Assembly (NCBI GenBank): GCA_023957775.1
Contig: JAMLGR010000002.1
Span: 62,001-126,000 of the forward strand
Length of the DNA: 64,000 nucleotides
Source of the DNA: Fimbriimonadaceae bacterium
GTDB taxonomy: Bacteria; Armatimonadota; Fimbriimonadia; Fimbriimonadales; Fimbriimonadaceae
Direction: 5' to 3'
Positions 23,281-32,121 of the stretch are shown in pieces. The notes under the pieces are model-generated. The model saw nothing but the letters and a program-made list of their open reading frames with translations. It ran no database searches and had not been told where the DNA came from. The stretch's first letter is position 1; every line of letters begins with the position of its first letter. Both the position numbers and the translations under genes were made by a program.

Positions 23281-24456
23281 ATGGCTTGGACGCCGGTGTT
23301 GGACCGATGGATCGACGAAGGCTTTGCTGCGCTCGAAGGACAACGCATCGGCCTTGTCTGCAACCAGGCGACCGTGGATACGCGCTTTCAGCACATCCTC
23401 GATGCGATCCTCGTTCCGCACCGCGAGGGACACCTGCACGTCCAAGTCGTCTTCGGCCCCCAGCACGGGCTGTGGGGGTTCCAGCAGGACAACATGATCG
23501 AGTGGGAGGGCGGAGTCGACCCTCGTACCGGACTCGTCGTGCACTCGCTGTACGGCGAGCACCGCGAGCCGACGCCGGCGATGCTCGAGGGAATCGAACG
23601 CCTGGTGGTGGATCTCCCCGACATCGGCAGCCGCTACTACACGTTCATGTGGACCCTGGCCCTGTGCATGAAGGCTTGCGCCCCGCTCGGCATCCCGGTC
23701 ACCGTGCTCGATCGCCCCAATCCCTTGGGCGGGCGCCGCGAGGGCCCCGTTCTGGACCCGGCCTTTGACAGCTTCGTCGGCCTTCTCCCACTCCCCACCC
23801 GGCACGGGTGGACGCTGGGCGAGTTGGCGACCCACTTCCAACGCGCCCACTTCCCCGCTTGTGAACTGCACGTCGTCCGTTGCGAAGGGTGGAACCGCGC
23901 CGATCACCTGGACGAGACCCCTCTCCCCTGGGTGGTCCCTTCCCCGAACATGCCCACGCTCGAGACCGCGATGGTCTACCCCGGGATGTGTCTCCTCGAG
24001 GGCACGCAGCTCAGCGAGGGACGCGGCACGACTCGGCCGTTCGAGATCTTCGGTGCGCCGTTCATCGACGCGTGGGCGTTCTGCGACGCGGCGAACGCCC
24101 TCGGCCTGCCAGGGTGTTGGTTCCGGCCCTACGTGTTCGAACCGACGTTCCACAAGTTCGCGGGACAGACGTGCGGCGGAGCGTTCCTCCACGTGACCGA
24201 CCGCACGACGTTCGAACCCGTGCTCACGGCCATCGCCGCGCTGCAGGTCATCGTCCAGCGGTGGGGGGACGCGTTCGAGTGGCGCCCCGCGCCCTACGAG
24301 TACGAGTTCGAGAAACGCCCCATCGACATCCTCGCGGGCAACTCGTGGGTGCGCGAAGCCATCGAAGGCAACACGCCGCTCCCGGCCGTCCGCGAACGCA
24401 TGGCCGACGAGCTGGCCGCGTTCGACCGCAGGTATCCGGACCCGCGACTCTACTGA
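23281..24456 (+). CDS. namZ: DUF1343 / NamZ-type exo-beta-N-acetylmuramidase (GH171)
   Basis: The 391-residue protein matches the DUF1343 family, whose characterised member NamZ removes terminal N-acetylmuramic acid from peptidoglycan fragments. Conserved blocks are RIGLVCNQATVD, VVFGPQHGLWG, DLPDIGSRYYTF, VTVLDRPNPLGG, PSPNMPTLETAMVYPGMCLL and EGTQLSEGRGTTRPFEIFGAP. No signal peptide is present, whereas many homologues are exported, so the enzyme may work on imported muropeptides. The end overlaps the convergent usp gene by 7 bases. Confidence 0.92.
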   Translation: MAWTPVLDRWIDEGFAALEGQRIGLVCNQATVDTRFQHILDAILVPHREGHLHVQVVFGPQHGLWGFQQDNMIEWEGGVDPRTGLVVHSLYGEHREPTPAMLEGIERLVVDLPDIGSRYYTFMWTLALCMKACAPLGIPVTVLDRPNPLGGRREGPVLDPAFDSFVGLLPLPTRHGWTLGELATHFQRAHFPACELHVVRCEGWNRADHLDETPLPWVVPSPNMPTLETAMVYPGMCLLEGTQLSEGRGTTRPFEIFGAPFIDAWAFCDAANALGLPGCWFRPYVFEPTFHKFAGQTCGGAFLHVTDRTTFEPVLTAIAALQVIVQRWGDAFEWRPAPYEYEFEKRPIDILAGNSWVREAIEGNTPLPAVRERMADELAAFDRRYPDPRLY

Positions 24457-25385
24457 GGCGTCTTCGGCGGGCGCACCACGAGCACCGAGCACGGCGCCCC
24501 CGAGGCGACATCGAACGACACGCTTCCCAAGAGGAATCGCTCCACCGCGCCGTGGCGCGTGGCCCCGATCACGATGAGATCCGCGTCCTCCTTGCGTGCG
24601 ACCTCGAAGAGCAGGTTCGACGGCCGATCCAGCTCCATCACCGCGGACGTCTCGCTACAACTGGCTCGTAGCTTCTCGGCGGCCTCGGCGGCGATCGTGT
24701 TGCCCGATTCGACATCGTAGCCGTACGTCTCGCCAAAGAGAATCGGGTCCAACCCCGCAGGCACGAGGCTCAGGGGAGCAGCGCAGACCGCGATCCCCTT
24801 GGCAAACCGGTCGGGGCCGGCGTCCATCACGCTTTGGAGCGAAGCGGCGGCGCCGTTCGAGCCGTCCACGGCGACGACGATCGTCAGCCGCTCCTTTGCC
24901 GCAAGGCGGGCGATGTGCTCTTCGGGCGTGGTCTTCTCCTCCCCACGAGCGACGAGCACCGAGCACTCGGAGTAGGCCACCAATCGGCGCGCCACGCTTC
25001 CGAGGAAGAACGCCTTGAACGCACCTTCGCCACGACTTCCCACGGCGATCAGGTCGATCGCGTGCTCGTGCGCATAGTCGAGAAGCACCGAGCCGATGTC
25101 GCCGTCCAACACCACTTCCTTCGTTTCGAAACCGGCCGCACGCATGCGTTCGCCCGCTTCACGCACCACGGTGGTCCCTCGGTCGTGGTGCGCCTTCCAC
25201 AGGAGATCCGCCTGCTCGATCATCGAGTAGGCGCCGATCGGCTGCAACGAGGCCATCATCACGGCGGGAGCCGGCACCGCCGTGGCGACATGCACCGTCG
25301 CGCCTGCGGCTCGTGGGAGCTTGGCGAGAAGCGTTTCTGACAGTTGCGAACACGCCGATCCGTCAGTCGCCAACAAGATGTTCAT
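24450..25385 (-). CDS. universal stress protein, tandem UspA domains
   Basis: The 311-residue protein has two UspA domains, about residues 1-145 and 160-305. Each has a nucleotide-loop pattern near its end: GSRGEGAFKAFFLGSVARRL in the first, GATRHGAVERFLLGSVSFDV in the second, consistent with ATP binding. ATG 25385 was chosen because AAGGAG lies 5 bases upstream; GTG 25391 would give a GTGA overlap with the previous gene. It is the last gene of a three-gene unit after the fumarylacetoacetase, suggesting stress-linked expression. Confidence 0.92.
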   Translation of the reverse strand: MNILLATDGSACSQLSETLLAKLPRAAGATVHVATAVPAPAVMMASLQPIGAYSMIEQADLLWKAHHDRGTTVVREAGERMRAAGFETKEVVLDGDIGSVLLDYAHEHAIDLIAVGSRGEGAFKAFFLGSVARRLVAYSECSVLVARGEEKTTPEEHIARLAAKERLTIVVAVDGSNGAAASLQSVMDAGPDRFAKGIAVCAAPLSLVPAGLDPILFGETYGYDVESGNTIAAEAAEKLRASCSETSAVMELDRPSNLLFEVARKEDADLIVIGATRHGAVERFLLGSVSFDVASGAPCSVLVVRPPKTPQ

Positions 25386-25387
25386 CG

Positions 25388-26644
25388 TCACTCCTTCGCT
25401 GGGAGCACCAGCGCGGTGACTTCGCCGAACCCAACCCGAAAGCCGTCGCCAAGGGCATAGGCGGTCATCGTCACCACATCTCCATCTTCGAGGAACTCAC
25501 GCTCCTCGAACGTCTCCTCAAGTCGAATCGGGCTCTGGCCCCGCCACGTGAGCTCGAGCAGAGACCCGAAAGTTCCCTCGTCCTCTCCGCTGATCGTTCC
25601 GCTTGCGTAAAGATCGCCGACCTGCACGTTCGTGCCGTTGCTCGTCTGATGGGCGAGCTGCTGGGCCATCGACCAGTAAAGGTGCTTCGTGTTGCTGGTG
25701 CAGATCGTCACCGGTGCCGTCATCCGGGCCGATTGCAGCCGCACTTCGAGCCGGATGTCGAAGATCTGATCCCCGCCGCGCCGTAGGTGGGGCAGCGGCT
25801 CGGGCTCCTGGGCCATCCCCGCGACTCGGAACGGCTCGAGTGCGTCGAGGGTGACCAGCCAAGGGCTGACGCTCGTCAGGAAGCTCTTGGAAAGGAAGGG
25901 GCCCAGGGGCTGGTACTCCCACCGCTGCACGTCGCGCGCCGACCAGTCGTTGACGATCACCATCCCCGCCATGTGCCGCTCGGCGTCCGCGACGGCGATC
26001 GATTCGCCCAGCTCGCAACCTTCGGCGAGGTAGAAGCCCATCTCCAGCTCGAAGTCCAGCTCGCGCGAGGGACCGAACGCGGGGCCGTCTGCGTCGGGCG
26101 CTTTGGTCTGCCCTTTCGGCCGCCGCACCGGCACGCCCGAGGGCACCACGCTCGAGGCGCGACCGTTGTAACCCACGGGTAGGTGGCGGTAGTTCGGAAG
26201 CAGGGGCGGCTGCTCTGGGCGGAACATCCGACCCACGTTGCTCGCGTGGTGGATACCTGAGTAGAAGTCGAGGAACGCCCCCGGTCGCATCGGCAGGGCC
26301 ATGTGCAAATCGTCCGCGGGCGAGCATGCGGCCTCGCGGAGGGCTGCGTCGTCGCGGAGTCGTGGGCTGGAGGCCTCGATCAGTTCGTACAGCGCGCGAC
26401 GCACCTCGGACAGGGCGGCGCTCCCACCGGAGCGCGCGAGCGATTCGAGGCTCGCGTAGCGGCCCGGCTGGCCCGGCAGCAACCCCTCGGCCGCCAACGC
26501 GGGAAGCGAGACCAAGGTATCCCCCACGCGGGTCACCAACGTGCCGTCTCCCTTCATCCCGAAGGGCAGGTTCTGGATGGGAAAGTGGGAATCCGCATCG
26601 ACGGCGATCCAACTGCGGGCGGCAGGCGGGACGGTGAAGCTCAA
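25388..26644 (-). CDS. fahA: fumarylacetoacetase
   Basis: The enzyme hydrolyses fumarylacetoacetate to fumarate and acetoacetate, the last step of tyrosine/homogentisate breakdown. The 418-residue length matches the family. Visible motifs are the active-site stretch DFYSGIHHASNVGRMFR, the metal ligands in ELDFELEMGFYLAEG, and the family block VIVNDWSARDVQRWEYQPLG followed by PFLSKSF. The TTG start at 26644 overlaps the upstream stop (TTGA); a longer frame upstream is antisense or in another gene. No other homogentisate-pathway gene is in the window. Confidence 0.93.
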   Translation of the reverse strand: MSFTVPPAARSWIAVDADSHFPIQNLPFGMKGDGTLVTRVGDTLVSLPALAAEGLLPGQPGRYASLESLARSGGSAALSEVRRALYELIEASSPRLRDDAALREAACSPADDLHMALPMRPGAFLDFYSGIHHASNVGRMFRPEQPPLLPNYRHLPVGYNGRASSVVPSGVPVRRPKGQTKAPDADGPAFGPSRELDFELEMGFYLAEGCELGESIAVADAERHMAGMVIVNDWSARDVQRWEYQPLGPFLSKSFLTSVSPWLVTLDALEPFRVAGMAQEPEPLPHLRRGGDQIFDIRLEVRLQSARMTAPVTICTSNTKHLYWSMAQQLAHQTSNGTNVQVGDLYASGTISGEDEGTFGSLLELTWRGQSPIRLEETFEEREFLEDGDVVTMTAYALGDGFRVGFGEVTALVLPAKE

Positions 26645-27552
26645 CGCGCCACCCCCTTCAGCAGCCCCAGCCGCTCCAGGCCCTGCAACGGCTCGTCGAT
26701 GGAACAGGAACCGAAGCCCGTCAACAACGAGCGCATTTCGGTGATGGCCTCGAGGTCGGCATGAAACTCGCCCCAACCCAGCCCGGCTGCATCGAAGGTG
26801 AAGGCGTTTGGCGACGACTCGACGAGAATGGCGGCGACGTCCTGGCGGGATAGCTCGTTGGCCTCGGCAAGCGCCAGGGCTGCGAAGACGTTGAGGAAGC
26901 CGTGGGCGTCGCCGCCGGTCGCCTTGTCCCGGTGTCGCAGGGGCTCGTGCAACCCGGCCGTGAGCTTCATCGGCACATCGAGCTGGCGGCACGACTGAAG
27001 GAAATCCGCGAGCAGATCGGCGCTGGGGAACGCGGCGGCTTCGAGCCCACCGGTGCGCGCCTTCGCTCCCAACCAATCGGACTCCGCAATCGCTGCGAGC
27101 CCGTCCGCCAACCCATCGCCGAGCGGCACCTCCACGAAGACGTCGATCTCATCGAAGCCCTGGAGGTCTTCGATCACGGTCTCCAGGTCGTCGAACGAGG
27201 GCGTGCGCACCTCGAACGCCTCGATCGGGCACCGGTCTCCCAGGCTCTCTTCGAACCGGGTCATCGCCTCGGCGTCGAGCGCGAGGCCGTCCTCGAACGC
27301 GTCGAGGTCCTTCCCCCCCGTTCCGATGACGGCGAGAGGAATCGATGGGGGCGGCTGCTCGCGCGACACGACCTGCTCGAACTCCATCAGCCGCGAAGCG
27401 GGACACACGAAGCGTCCGACGATCCAGGATTCGGCCCCATGCACGAACCGCAGGTAGTTGCGGACCGAGGCGTCCATCGGAAGCTTTGCGGGTGGAAAGA
27501 GCCCCGCGTAGTCGATCGACCCTTCCAACATCCGTTCGATCGAAGCGCGCAT
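26641..27552 (-). CDS. hypothetical protein in the fumarylacetoacetase operon
   Basis: The 303-residue protein begins MRASIERMLEGSIDYAGLFPPA. Other blocks are ESWIVGRFVCPASRL, VPMKLTAGLHEPLRH and HGFLNVFAALALA. The alternation of strands and helices suggests an alpha/beta barrel, but no catalytic motif was identified. Its coupling to fahA (TTGA) suggests a role in the same aromatic amino acid pathway or its regulation. ATG 27552 was chosen over TTG 27558 because a TAAACT box lies 5 bases upstream. Confidence 0.72.
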   Translation of the reverse strand: MRASIERMLEGSIDYAGLFPPAKLPMDASVRNYLRFVHGAESWIVGRFVCPASRLMEFEQVVSREQPPPSIPLAVIGTGGKDLDAFEDGLALDAEAMTRFEESLGDRCPIEAFEVRTPSFDDLETVIEDLQGFDEIDVFVEVPLGDGLADGLAAIAESDWLGAKARTGGLEAAAFPSADLLADFLQSCRQLDVPMKLTAGLHEPLRHRDKATGGDAHGFLNVFAALALAEANELSRQDVAAILVESSPNAFTFDAAGLGWGEFHADLEAITEMRSLLTGFGSCSIDEPLQGLERLGLLKGVAR

Positions 27553-27557
27553 GCCCA

Positions 27558-27563
27558 AGTTTA
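27558..27563 (-). promoter_or_regulatory. -10 box (TAAACT) of the fahA operon
   Basis: The minus-strand TAAACT is 5 bases before ATG 27552. It is divergent with the ANTAR regulator promoter. Confidence 0.6.
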
Positions 27564-27587
27564 GCAGGGGCGCGTCCCCGTCGGCGG

Positions 27588-27593
27588 TATCCT
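27588..27593 (+). promoter_or_regulatory. -10 box (TATCCT) of the ANTAR regulator gene
   Basis: TATCCT is 12 bases before ATG 27606, leaving a leader of only about 5 bases. Confidence 0.5.
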
Positions 27594-27605
27594 TCCATCC
27601 AACCT

Positions 27606-28181
27606 ATGTCCAAGCTTCGCGTGCTGATCGCCGACGACGACCCCATCATCCGGCTCGACCTCAAACAGATGCTCGAAAACCTCGACTACGAAGTGGTCGC
27701 GGAGGAAGGCGACGGAAAGCGGGCGGTCGAAGCGGCGCGCGAAGTGCGGCCGGACATCTGCATCCTCGACGTGAAGATGCCGGTGATGGACGGGATCGAG
27801 GCCGTGAACGTGCTTTCGGAAGAGAACCTCGCCCCGGCGATCCTGCTCACCGCCTACAGCGACCGCGAGCTGGTGGACCGTGCCAAGGCCGCGGGGGTCT
27901 TCGCCTATCTCGTGAAGCCGTTCAAACCGAGCGACCTTCCGCCCGCGATCGAAGTCGCCCGCAGCCGCTACGAACAGAACCTTGCGCTGACCCGGGAGGT
28001 CGGCACGCTGGCGGAACGCCTGGAAGCGCGCAAACTCGTCGACCGAGCAAAGGGCATCCTGATGGAACGCGACGACGTCTCCGAGGCCGAGGCGTATCGG
28101 AGGATTCAGCAACAGTCGATGAACGCGCGCAAGTCGATGCGCGAGATCGCGGAGGCGATCATTCTCGCGCAGGGGACGTGA
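27606..28181 (+). CDS. response regulator with ANTAR RNA-binding domain (antiterminator)
   Basis: The 191-residue protein has a receiver domain (residues 5-120) with the acidic pocket Asp10/11, phosphoacceptor Asp55 (CILDVKMPVMDG) and Lys104 (YLVKPFKP). A short helix leads to an ANTAR domain at about 130-188 (KLVDRAKGILMERDDVSEAE, AYRRIQQQSMNARKSMREIA). ANTAR proteins bind dual hairpins in leader RNAs and prevent termination. No kinase is encoded nearby. The stop shares a base with the next micro-protein (TGATG). A frame extending upstream to 27345 is antisense and rejected. Confidence 0.95.
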   Translation: MSKLRVLIADDDPIIRLDLKQMLENLDYEVVAEEGDGKRAVEAAREVRPDICILDVKMPVMDGIEAVNVLSEENLAPAILLTAYSDRELVDRAKAAGVFAYLVKPFKPSDLPPAIEVARSRYEQNLALTREVGTLAERLEARKLVDRAKGILMERDDVSEAEAYRRIQQQSMNARKSMREIAEAIILAQGT

Positions 28182-28351
28182 TGGTCAAACACTCGCTCGA
28201 CGGCCGCAAAATCGTGGTGTGGCTCAGCCTCTTCATCGTCGTGTTCTCGGCGCTTTGCATCTTCGCGGCCAGGCAGGCCGCCGTTGCCGCGGAGGAGCGC
28301 TTCCGGCAAGAACATCCCGACGCCATCGAACCCGCCCCTCCGGCTCGGTAA
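28181..28351 (+). CDS. 56-residue single-pass membrane protein
   Basis: The small protein starts MVKHSLDGRKIVVWLSLF; one helix (IVVWLSLFIVVFSALCIFAA) is followed by a charged tail. The start overlaps the ANTAR gene stop (TGATG), so translation is coupled. No family recognised. Coupling and clear membrane character argue that it is real. Confidence 0.65.
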   Translation: MVKHSLDGRKIVVWLSLFIVVFSALCIFAARQAAVAAEERFRQEHPDAIEPAPPAR

Positions 28352-28354
28352 ACT
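28349..28354 (+). promoter_or_regulatory. -10 box (TAAACT) built on the stop codon of the preceding gene
   Basis: The TAA stop of the 56-residue gene is the first half of TAAACT, which lies 6 bases before ATG 28361. Confidence 0.5.
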
Positions 28355-28360
28355 CGCACG

Positions 28361-28468
28361 ATGAAACCGCTTGACGAAAGGTCCAAGATTGCGGTGGCCG
28401 CCACGTTTTTCGTGCTGTTCTTCGTGGCGGTGTTCGTGATGATCTACCTGGTCAGCAACCAACGGTAG
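28361..28468 (+). CDS. 35-residue single-pass membrane micro-protein
   Basis: The 35-codon frame reads MKPLDERSKIAVAA, then a strongly hydrophobic helix (TFFVLFFVAVFVMIYLV) and SNQR before TAG. The charge layout, basic start then hydrophobic helix, is typical of a real membrane micro-protein. It has its own leaderless -10 box and follows another micro-protein. No family recognised. Confidence 0.6.
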   Translation: MKPLDERSKIAVAATFFVLFFVAVFVMIYLVSNQR

Positions 28469-28475
28469 TAGGCGG

Positions 28476-29570
28476 TTAGGCCACCGTCACGTCGTCGCAC
28501 AGATACACGTCTTGGATCGCCTGGAGCAACCCTGCTCCCTCGCCCATGGGCCGCTGGAACGCTTTCCGGCCGCTGATGAGCCCCGTACCGCCCGCGCGCT
28601 TGTTGATCACCGCGGTCCGCACCGCCTCCGCCAAATCGCCCGCTCCGCTGGAGGCGCCCCCGCTGTTGATCAGGCCCGAACGCCCCATGTAGCAGTTGGC
28701 CACCTGGTAGCGGCAGAGATCGATCGGATGGTCGGTCGTCAGCTCCGAGTAGATGCGCTGGTCGGTCTTGCCGTACGAGCTGCCTTCCATGTTCAGCGCG
28801 TTGTAGCCGCCGTTGTTCTCGGGCAACTTCTGCTTGATGATGTCCGCCTGGATCGTGACGCCGAGGTGGTTGGCCTGTCCGGTGAGGTCGGCGGAGACGT
28901 GGTAATCCTTGTCCTTCTTGAACTCGGGGCTGCGGAGGTAGCACCAGAGAATGGTCGCCAGGCCCAGCTCGTGGGCGTGCGCGAACGCCTGGCTCACCTC
29001 GACGATCTGCCTGCCGCTCTCCTCGCTGCCGAAGTAGATGGTGGCACCGACGGCCACTGCTCCCATGTTCCACGCCTGCTCGACGTTGGCAAACATGATC
29101 TGGTCGAACTTGTTGGGCATCGTGAGCAGCTCGTTGTGGTTGAGCTTCACGATGAACGGGATCTTGTGCGCGTATTTGCGCCCCACCGAACCCAACACGC
29201 CAAGCGTCGAAGCGACCGCGTTGCAGCCTCCCTCGATCGCGAGTTTCACGATGTTCTCGGAGTCGAAGTAGATCGGGTTCTTGGCGAACGAGGCCCCGGC
29301 GCTGTGCTCGATGCCCTGGTCGACCGGGAGGATGCTGAGGTACCCCGTGCCGGCGAGCCGCCCCGTCCCGAACAGCGTCTGGAGGCTGCGCATCGTCGGA
29401 ATGTTTCGATCCGAGGGGGCCCAGACTCGATCGACGAAATCGGGGCCGGGAAGGTGAAGCAGCGAGCGGTCCACGGTCTGGCACCGGTGCTCCAACAGCG
29501 ACGACGCATCGTCGCCCAACAATCCCGCAATCTGGTCGATTCCCTTACCCGCAACAGTCGCCATCTTCAT
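28476..29570 (-). CDS. fbaB: fructose-bisphosphate aldolase class I (FbaB type)
   Basis: This glycolytic/gluconeogenic enzyme cleaves fructose-1,6-bisphosphate by a Schiff-base mechanism. The 364-residue protein has [20 protein letters not shown] near residue 80 and the candidate Schiff-base Lys in [14 protein letters not shown], the archaeal/FbaB arrangement. A phosphate-binding stretch ([19 protein letters not shown]) follows. GAGGGTG upstream of ATG 29570 can serve as ribosome site, with CACAAT 14 bases upstream. Confidence 0.95.
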   Translation of the reverse strand: MKMATVAGKGIDQIAGLLGDDASSLLEHRCQTVDRSLLHLPGPDFVDRVWAPSDRNIPTMRSLQTLFGTGRLAGTGYLSILPVDQGIEHSAGASFAKNPIYFDSENIVKLAIEGGCNAVASTLGVLGSVGRKYAHKIPFIVKLNHNELLTMPNKFDQIMFANVEQAWNMGAVAVGATIYFGSEESGRQIVEVSQAFAHAHELGLATILWCYLRSPEFKKDKDYHVSADLTGQANHLGVTIQADIIKQKLPENNGGYNALNMEGSSYGKTDQRIYSELTTDHPIDLCRYQVANCYMGRSGLINSGGASSGAGDLAEAVRTAVINKRAGGTGLISGRKAFQRPMGEGAGLLQAIQDVYLCDDVTVA

Positions 29571-29634
29571 TCACCCTCGCTTCTATTGTGGCCGATTCGG
29601 CCTACGGCCCGAGGAGCCGTGACCGGGCTTCCCC

Positions 29635-29640
29635 TACAAT
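29635..29640 (+). promoter_or_regulatory. -10 box (TACAAT) of the DUF1800 gene
   Basis: TACAAT followed by GGAGGAG and then ATG 29648, a 7-base gap. This decides the start in favour of 29648 over the ATG at 29639, which lies inside the box. Confidence 0.65.
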
Positions 29641-29647
29641 GGAGGAG

Positions 29648-31114
29648 ATGACGGAACGCGAGAAGATCGCCCACCTGCTGCGCCGGTTTGGTCTTGGCGC
29701 CTCGGTGTCCGAGCTGGATGCCTTGGAACCCAAGGGGGTGCGGGGCGCCTTGGACCACCTTCTCGACTACGAGACTGTGAACGAGGGCTTCTCCCCGAGC
29801 CCATGGGCGTTCTGCTTCGAGGAGAAGAACCCCGGACAGGTCTACCTCGAGGCGCCCCGTTTCCTGGGTTGGTGGTGCCTGCGCATGGTCATGACGCGCC
29901 GACCGCTCCAGGAGAAGCTCACCCTGTTCTGGCACGACCATTTCGCGATCAGTGCGGCCAAGGTCGAGTTCGGACCCATGATGCTGCGCTATCTCGACAC
30001 GCTGCGGAACCACGCTTCGGGGTCGTTCGTCGAACTGCTCCAGGCCGTAAGCAAGGAGCCTGCGATGCTCCGATGGCTCGACGGCGACACCAACGTCAAG
30101 GGGGCGCCGAACGAGAACTTCGCACGCGAACTGCTCGAACTGTTCACCCTCGGCATCGGGACCTACACGGAGAAGGACGTGCAGGAGGCGGCGCGGGCGT
30201 TCACAGGGTGGGCGTGGCTGCCCCGGATCCAGTTCGACAAGCCTCTCGAGCCTCAGGTGCGCGCTCTCGTGGAGAAGGGCCAGCCCCTGGTCTCGTTCGC
30301 CGTCGTCCCCGACCTGCAGGATCGAGGAACCAAGACCGTGCTCGGCAAGACCGGGGCCTTCGACGGCGACGAGCTGTTGACGATGCTCGCCGGCCGCCCC
30401 GAAACGGCCCGTCACGTGACCGGAAAGCTCTGGGAGTTCTTCGCGGGCATCCCCGCCTCCCCGTCGCTGCGCGACTCTCTTGCGCGCGCCTTCATGGACA
30501 CCGGGGGAGACATCCGAGCGGTGCTTCGCGCCGTCGCGGCAGCACCCGAGTTCTGGAGCGAGGCGTGTATCCGGCACGAGGTGAAGAGTCCCGTCGACTT
30601 CACGATTCCCGTCTTCCGCCAGATCGACGTCCAGCCGATCTTGCTCACGCTCATGAACGCGCCTGAAGAGCCGACCAAGCCCATCCGCGAGGAGCTCCGC
30701 GGGGTCGGCGGCGGAGCGGCGGGGGCGATGTTCCAGCAGGGCATGCTGCTGCTCTACCCTCCGGACGTGGCGGGGTGGGATTGGGGCACGCGCTGGATCT
30801 CCTCCCAATCGATGCTTGAGCGGATCAAGCTTGCAGAGTTGCTTTTCGGCAGCGCTGAAGAACCCAAACCCACCTCGTCCCTCGTCGCCCAACGCCTCCT
30901 GCAGCGCGGGAAGGCCGCGTCGGCGGAAACGATGGTGGATGGACTGATCGAGATGTTCGACGCCCCGCTCCCCGCCTCAACGCGCGCCACGTTGGTCAAG
31001 GCGTGCCAAGACCACGGCGGGCCGGGGTCTTTGGCCGACCCCAAGCAAGCCTCCGCGCTGCTAGGCGCGGTGCTCAGGCTAATGTTCGCAGCACCCGAAT
31101 TCCAGTTCTGTTAA
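29648..31114 (+). CDS. DUF1800 family protein
   Basis: The 488-residue protein begins MTEREKIAHLLRRFGLGAS, the usual opening of DUF1800. Other family blocks are LTLFWHDHFAIS, NENFARELLELFTLGIG, YTEKDVQEAARAFTGW and PPDVAGWDWGTRWI. The family is abundant in Planctomycetes-like and Armatimonadota genomes, often beside DUF1501, and its function is unknown. No signal peptide is seen here and no DUF1501 partner is adjacent. The gene stands alone between convergent fbaB and holB. Confidence 0.9.
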   Translation: MTEREKIAHLLRRFGLGASVSELDALEPKGVRGALDHLLDYETVNEGFSPSPWAFCFEEKNPGQVYLEAPRFLGWWCLRMVMTRRPLQEKLTLFWHDHFAISAAKVEFGPMMLRYLDTLRNHASGSFVELLQAVSKEPAMLRWLDGDTNVKGAPNENFARELLELFTLGIGTYTEKDVQEAARAFTGWAWLPRIQFDKPLEPQVRALVEKGQPLVSFAVVPDLQDRGTKTVLGKTGAFDGDELLTMLAGRPETARHVTGKLWEFFAGIPASPSLRDSLARAFMDTGGDIRAVLRAVAAAPEFWSEACIRHEVKSPVDFTIPVFRQIDVQPILLTLMNAPEEPTKPIREELRGVGGGAAGAMFQQGMLLLYPPDVAGWDWGTRWISSQSMLERIKLAELLFGSAEEPKPTSSLVAQRLLQRGKAASAETMVDGLIEMFDAPLPASTRATLVKACQDHGGPGSLADPKQASALLGAVLRLMFAAPEFQFC

Positions 31115-31175
31115 AAGACGGGCCCCGGCTCGGTGCCACCGCTGGACGGGTGCAGATGAGAAGCCACCCCCGCGA

Positions 31176-32117
31176 CTACGAAGCCCCGAGTTCGGCGAAC
31201 AAGGCGTCGAACACGAGCCCTGGGTTTCCATTTCCCAAGATGCGGCGATGGGCCTCCGCGATCGCATTTGCCCAGTCGGTCCGTTGCGGATACAGGCCGT
31301 GCGCGCACGTTCCGAGCTGCTCCAGCGCCAGCGCGTTGGCCAAGCGTGCCGGCAGCTTCAGTCTGTCCGCGAGCGCATCGGCCACGGCCCGAAACCGCTC
31401 GGCCATCGCCAGCGCGGCGCCGGGCGTCGCCGCGTCGAGGTCTCGTACCAGCGAGACCATCTCGCGCGCGGCATCGGGGTGGGCGCGGATTTGCGCCAAC
31501 GCGCCCGGCGCGCCCTGGGCGATCAGCGCCTCCTCCTCGGCCAACTCCCCGAACGCCGAGAGGAGCTCCTCGCCGGCAGGCAGTTCGCACGCGACCGCCA
31601 GACACCTCGAGCGGATGGTCGCGAGGACGGCGCCCACCGCAGACGTGGTCAGCACGAGCTTGGCGTGGGGATGAGGCTCCTCGAGCGTCTTCAGAAGGGC
31701 GTTGGCCGCATCGACGTTCAGCCGATCGCAATCCTCGATCACCACGACGCGGTGTCGCGCCATCAAAGGCGGCGTGCGAAAGAAGGTCTGGATGGGCAAT
31801 CCCGGGAGTTCGGAGCTCTCCTTTCGCTCGACAATGGCCCCGAGGCGAATGATTCGGCTGGGCGGCTGCGGCTCGATCCGCTCGAAGTCGGCACTCGCCC
31901 CGCGCCCGAACGCCTGGCACGACCGGCACTCGCCGCACGCACCCTCCGAGGTCGGCGCCGTGCACAGCCACACCTGGGCAAGGGCGTCCGCCACGGCCGA
32001 CTTGCCCGACCCGGCGACGCCGTAGAGCAGCACGGCGTGGACGCCCGCTTCGGCCCGGGAGAGGGCCGGCAGAAGGCGCTTCACCGAATGGAGGCCCGCG
32101 AGGTGGGAGAGGGACAT
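31176..32117 (-). CDS. holB: DNA polymerase III subunit delta'
   Basis: This clamp-loader subunit has 313 residues. The P-loop is LLYGVAGSGKSAVADAL, followed by the zinc-module Cys residues in LCTAPTSEGACGECRSCQAF and the lid/sensor segment RVVVIEDCDRLNVDAANALL then KTLEEPHPHAKLVL. ATG 32117 was chosen for the family N-terminus MSLSHLAGLHSVKRLLPAL. It lies 4 bases after the stop of the c-di-AMP receptor gene, an order also seen as darA...holB in Bacillus. Confidence 0.93.
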   Translation of the reverse strand: MSLSHLAGLHSVKRLLPALSRAEAGVHAVLLYGVAGSGKSAVADALAQVWLCTAPTSEGACGECRSCQAFGRGASADFERIEPQPPSRIIRLGAIVERKESSELPGLPIQTFFRTPPLMARHRVVVIEDCDRLNVDAANALLKTLEEPHPHAKLVLTTSAVGAVLATIRSRCLAVACELPAGEELLSAFGELAEEEALIAQGAPGALAQIRAHPDAAREMVSLVRDLDAATPGAALAMAERFRAVADALADRLKLPARLANALALEQLGTCAHGLYPQRTDWANAIAEAHRRILGNGNPGLVFDALFAELGAS

Positions 32118-32121
32118 GGGG

